Assembly (NCBI RefSeq): GCF_023015965.1 | Contig: NZ_JALKAN010000001.1 | Span: 434,001-498,000 of the forward strand | DNA: 64,000 bases | Origin: Allomuricauda sp. F6463D | GTDB lineage: Bacteria; Bacteroidota; Bacteroidia; Flavobacteriales; Flavobacteriaceae | Direction of reading: 5' to 3' | Shown: in pieces, positions 61,776 through 64,000 of the stretch | Layout: each line of letters opens with the position of its first letter | Numbering within the stretch: the first letter of the stretch is position 1 | The notes under the pieces: model-generated | Databases searched by the model: none | What the model was told of the DNA's origin: nothing | Seen by the model: only the letters and a program-made list of their open reading frames with translations | Made by a program: the position numbers and the translations under genes

Positions 61776-61949
61776 ATGTTCGATTTTGACCAATATTTAG
61801 GTTTTTTAGCTTTTCTAACAATTTTAACAATCGGTTTTTGGTTGATGATATTCTTATTGACCTTTGTGGTACCTTATTGGTTGATTGGCAACCTAAGGGA
61901 AATGTTTAAGGAAAGAAAAGAGGCCAAACGCGCCCAACTAGAAGAATAA
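61776..61949 (+). CDS. Small membrane protein (57 aa)
   Basis: ATG 61776 to TAA 61949. The protein begins MFDFDQYLGF, has a hydrophobic stretch (residues about 10-37, LAFLTILTIGFWLMIFLLTF, one long or two short helices) and a basic amphipathic tail (NLREMFKERKEAKRAQLEE). Its own promoter with both boxes, an AGGAG sequence 5 bp before the ATG, and a perfect terminator make it a convincing gene although it is short. No family is recognised. Confidence 0.8.
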   Translation: MFDFDQYLGFLAFLTILTIGFWLMIFLLTFVVPYWLIGNLREMFKERKEAKRAQLEE

Positions 61950-61955
61950 AAAACA

Positions 61956-61983
61956 AAAAGAAGCCACATTGGCTTCTTTTTTG
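61956..61983 (+). terminator. Terminator of the 57-residue protein gene
   Basis: AAAAGAAGCCA (61956-61966) pairs with TGGCTTCTTTT (61970-61980), loop CAT, followed by more T. Confidence 0.85.
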
Positions 61984-62058
61984 TTAAGGATCCTTTCTAA
62001 TCAAGTATAGCTTTATTAAGCATAGTGCGTACTTGAAAGAAATAGGATTAACGTATAC

Positions 62059-62090
62059 AAAAAAGCAACCTATATATAGGTTGCTTTTTT
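62059..62090. terminator. Terminator of the TonB-type receptor gene (symmetric)
   Basis: AAAAAAGCAACCTATA (62059-62074) and TATAGGTTGCTTTTTT (62075-62090) form a near-perfect palindrome with T runs on both strands, so it can end transcription from either side. Confidence 0.85.
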
Positions 62091-62128
62091 TATTTAGGTT
62101 TGAGGGAGAATATATTTTTTATTTAACC

Positions 62129-64000
62129 TTAAAATTGACCTTCATCATCGTCATTGTTATTTTGTCCATCACGCCCGCCACGTTGACGTTCTTTAGGTTG
62201 ATTGAATCGATAGATCAATGATAAATTGATTTGTCTTTCTCTCCATTGAAATTCACTGTCCGAAGTAAATGTAGAAGTTTCGGTAAAGGACTGTCTCTTT
62301 CTGGAATTAAAAACATCACTAACGTTTAAGGATATTGTGGCATTGTCATTGAACACGTCTTTACTCATGGCCAAGTTCATAGAGAATATACCTTTATCTT
62401 CAGTTTGGGCATTTTGTCTTGGACCTCTATAAAAGGAGTTGGTCTGTAAGTCGATTTTTCCTGGTAAAGTAAACTTAGAGCTAAACCTAGCAAACCAGCT
62501 GGTACTTTCTGTACCGTAGTTCACACCATTAAACTCACCGTCCGTATTGAAGGTGAAAAAGTTTATACTTCCATTTATTCGCCACCACCTAAATGGACTA
62601 TACATAACGCCTGCCTCTGCACCTATACGCTCGTTGGTGGATAAATTTATGGGCAATGACCTAATAATTTGGATGCCATCAGATGTTACTAGTCCTGTTT
62701 CTTCCTGTATACGCGCAAAAGAATTGGTTTCCTTTTGATAATAGACAGAAGAGGTAAGAGTTAACTTGTTCCATCTTTTTAAATACCCAAGATCAAAAGC
62801 ATTGGCAAATGCTGGGTCTAAATCCGGGTTTCCTTGAAAAACATTGGTTCTACTAGATCTAGAAGGAAAGGGATTGATAAACCATCCTCGAGGTCTGTTT
62901 ATCCTTCTGTTGTATCCCAAAGATATGTTTTCAGTTTCGGAAAACTCATATATTAAGTTGAGCGTTGGAAAAAGTCCTAAATAATTTTTATCAAAGTTTA
63001 AATCAACATCCTCACCTACAATTTCCTGAAGTCCTTCGCTATCTATACTGGAATCAACACTACCTCTCAGTTCCGTATTCTCCAAACGTAAACCAAGAAG
63101 TACAGAAAGTTTCCCATATTTGTTACCATATTGGGTATAGAGTGCATTTACATTTTCATGATACGTAAAAATATTGGTAAGATCTTGATTGGTCTCAAAT
63201 TGTCCAGAGCCTTGGTTTATCGTATCTAGTTGATAATCACTTATCTCTTTCTCAAATGTACCACGGTAACCTGCTTCAAATTGGGCCTCTCCCATGGGAA
63301 GTACATAATCAATTTGTGCCAATATATCATCTTGGGTCTCAATTTCGTAGATATTTTCACTTGCCAATAAATTGGTGTTTGGAATAACATTCGTCTCTTC
63401 AATTTCTGTTAAAACATTTTCATCATCATAAGAGTACTGAAAATCGGCAGTTAATTGATGACCTTCATCATTAAATTTATTGGTGTAGTTCAAGGAGAAT
63501 TGATAACTATTATCATCTTCTTGTTGATCTTCGCTTCTAAATGTGCTGCTGTCCAGTTCATTATCAATATAACGGAGGTTGTCATTTTCCGTGAGATCGT
63601 TCTCATCGGACCATCTGTAGAAAAAACTACCTGTAACGGATGAACTTTCAGTCAGAAAATATTCCATACCAATATTAACACTGATACCATCATCGTTTCT
63701 ATTGATATCCCTATCTTCCAAAATCCTATCATAATCACTGGCATCAGTAAGGTATCTGTTATCAAAAATCCCATTTCCTGGAGACTCTCTATGGAAGTAC
63801 CCAAGCGTATTAAAAATATTGAATTTTTCCGTTCTGATGTTAAAATTTGTGGTGGCCCTTGCATTAAAAGGAATACCTATGGTTGTATTTATAGACCCAT
63901 TTATTCCCAGTGTTTTTTCTTTTTTGAGTACAATATTTAGAATACCAGCCGTACCCTCGGCATCATAACGGGCAGAAGGACTGGTGATTACCTCTACCTT
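62129..64000 (-). CDS. TonB-dependent receptor-like outer membrane beta-barrel protein (5' part outside)
   Basis: The frame is open from the right edge to the stop at 62129: 623 residues are visible and the N terminus lies beyond 64000. The visible part starts in the plug (VEVITSPSARYDAEGTAGILNIVLKK), the typical plug end of outer membrane protein beta-barrel family members (PF14905-like), then many beta strands (for example FSLNYTNKFND, SLGYNRRINRPRG). The C terminus is Gly/Asn/Asp-rich (GGRDGQNNNDDDEGQF) after the last strand. Such proteins in Bacteroidota often take part in peptide or metal uptake; the ligand is unknown. Confidence 0.9.
   Translation of the reverse strand, partial: KVEVITSPSARYDAEGTAGILNIVLKKEKTLGINGSINTTIGIPFNARATTNFNIRTEKFNIFNTLGYFHRESPGNGIFDNRYLTDASDYDRILEDRDINRNDDGISVNIGMEYFLTESSSVTGSFFYRWSDENDLTENDNLRYIDNELDSSTFRSEDQQEDDNSYQFSLNYTNKFNDEGHQLTADFQYSYDDENVLTEIEETNVIPNTNLLASENIYEIETQDDILAQIDYVLPMGEAQFEAGYRGTFEKEISDYQLDTINQGSGQFETNQDLTNIFTYHENVNALYTQYGNKYGKLSVLLGLRLENTELRGSVDSSIDSEGLQEIVGEDVDLNFDKNYLGLFPTLNLIYEFSETENISLGYNRRINRPRGWFINPFPSRSSRTNVFQGNPDLDPAFANAFDLGYLKRWNKLTLTSSVYYQKETNSFARIQEETGLVTSDGIQIIRSLPINLSTNERIGAEAGVMYSPFRWWRINGSINFFTFNTDGEFNGVNYGTESTSWFARFSSKFTLPGKIDLQTNSFYRGPRQNAQTEDKGIFSMNLAMSKDVFNDNATISLNVSDVFNSRKRQSFTETSTFTSDSEFQWRERQINLSLIYRFNQPKERQRGGRDGQNNNDDDEGQF

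Noticed and set aside
1-64000. CRISPR arrays, insertion sequences, prophage, integrases
   Set aside because: No regular repeats with spacers, no transposase or phage proteins and no attachment repeats at the tRNA genes were seen.

Overview
The window looks like chromosomal DNA of a marine member of the family Flavobacteriaceae (Bacteroidota). The evidence is AT-rich DNA, many proteins of families common in flavobacteria (DUF4290, DUF2853, DUF2911, CAL67264-type membrane protein, CvfB-like S1 protein, outer-membrane beta-barrel TonB receptor, bacillithiol enzyme BshB1), start sites mostly without a Shine-Dalgarno sequence, and many copies of the Bacteroidota -7 promoter box TAnnTTTG just upstream of genes. 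The exact genus is not established. I see no phage, insertion sequence, CRISPR array or plasmid functions; this is core chromosome.

Layout. 1-8.6 kb: tRNA-Met, small housekeeping genes, HU, a tightly overlapping ATPase-recQ-fmt operon, and DUF493, DUF4290 and murA. 8.8-19.3 kb: an M20 amidohydrolase, a light-repair operon (SRPBCC protein, atypical SDR, photolyase) behind a palindromic operator candidate, a DUF2911 protein, a sodium/solute symporter with a PIG-L deacetylase and an unannotated 38-residue membrane protein between them, and a lipoprotein. 19.4-30.9 kb: a U32 family protein coupled to a ferredoxin, a DUF2520-kdsC-maf operon, a fused cytochrome c maturation protein (ResB-CcsA), an M14 peptidase, a MATE exporter with a possible structured leader, and a PLP Cys/Met-metabolism enzyme followed by bshB1. 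30.9-33.4 kb: a TPR sensor kinase and tRNA-His. 33.5-38 kb: an M28 peptidase, an amine oxidase, a secreted protein and an esterase.

38-51.5 kb holds most of the menaquinone pathway in the order menI, menF, menD, (DUF2853, CvfB, SPOR-like), menA, (LytTR regulator, sensor kinase, SDR), menC, (CPBP protease), menE. menB, menH and menG are not in the window. 51.5-64 kb: an M24 peptidase, acyl-CoA carboxylase beta, a Gfo/Idh oxidoreductase, ettA, exported proteins, fumC, a 57-residue membrane protein and a TonB-type receptor that runs off the end.

The most interesting signal is regulatory. A decamer TTTCACAACA (or one base off) lies exactly 28 nt upstream of a -7 box at three places: before the TPR kinase at 33.0 kb, before the TPR/HisKA_2 kinase at 45.6 kb (two copies, 21 bp apart, the usual LytTR repeat period), and before a non-coding stretch at 45.25 kb that ends in a terminator. 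The LytTR response regulator lies directly upstream of the last two. I infer a small LytTR regulon that contains both kinases and a candidate small RNA of about 80 nt.
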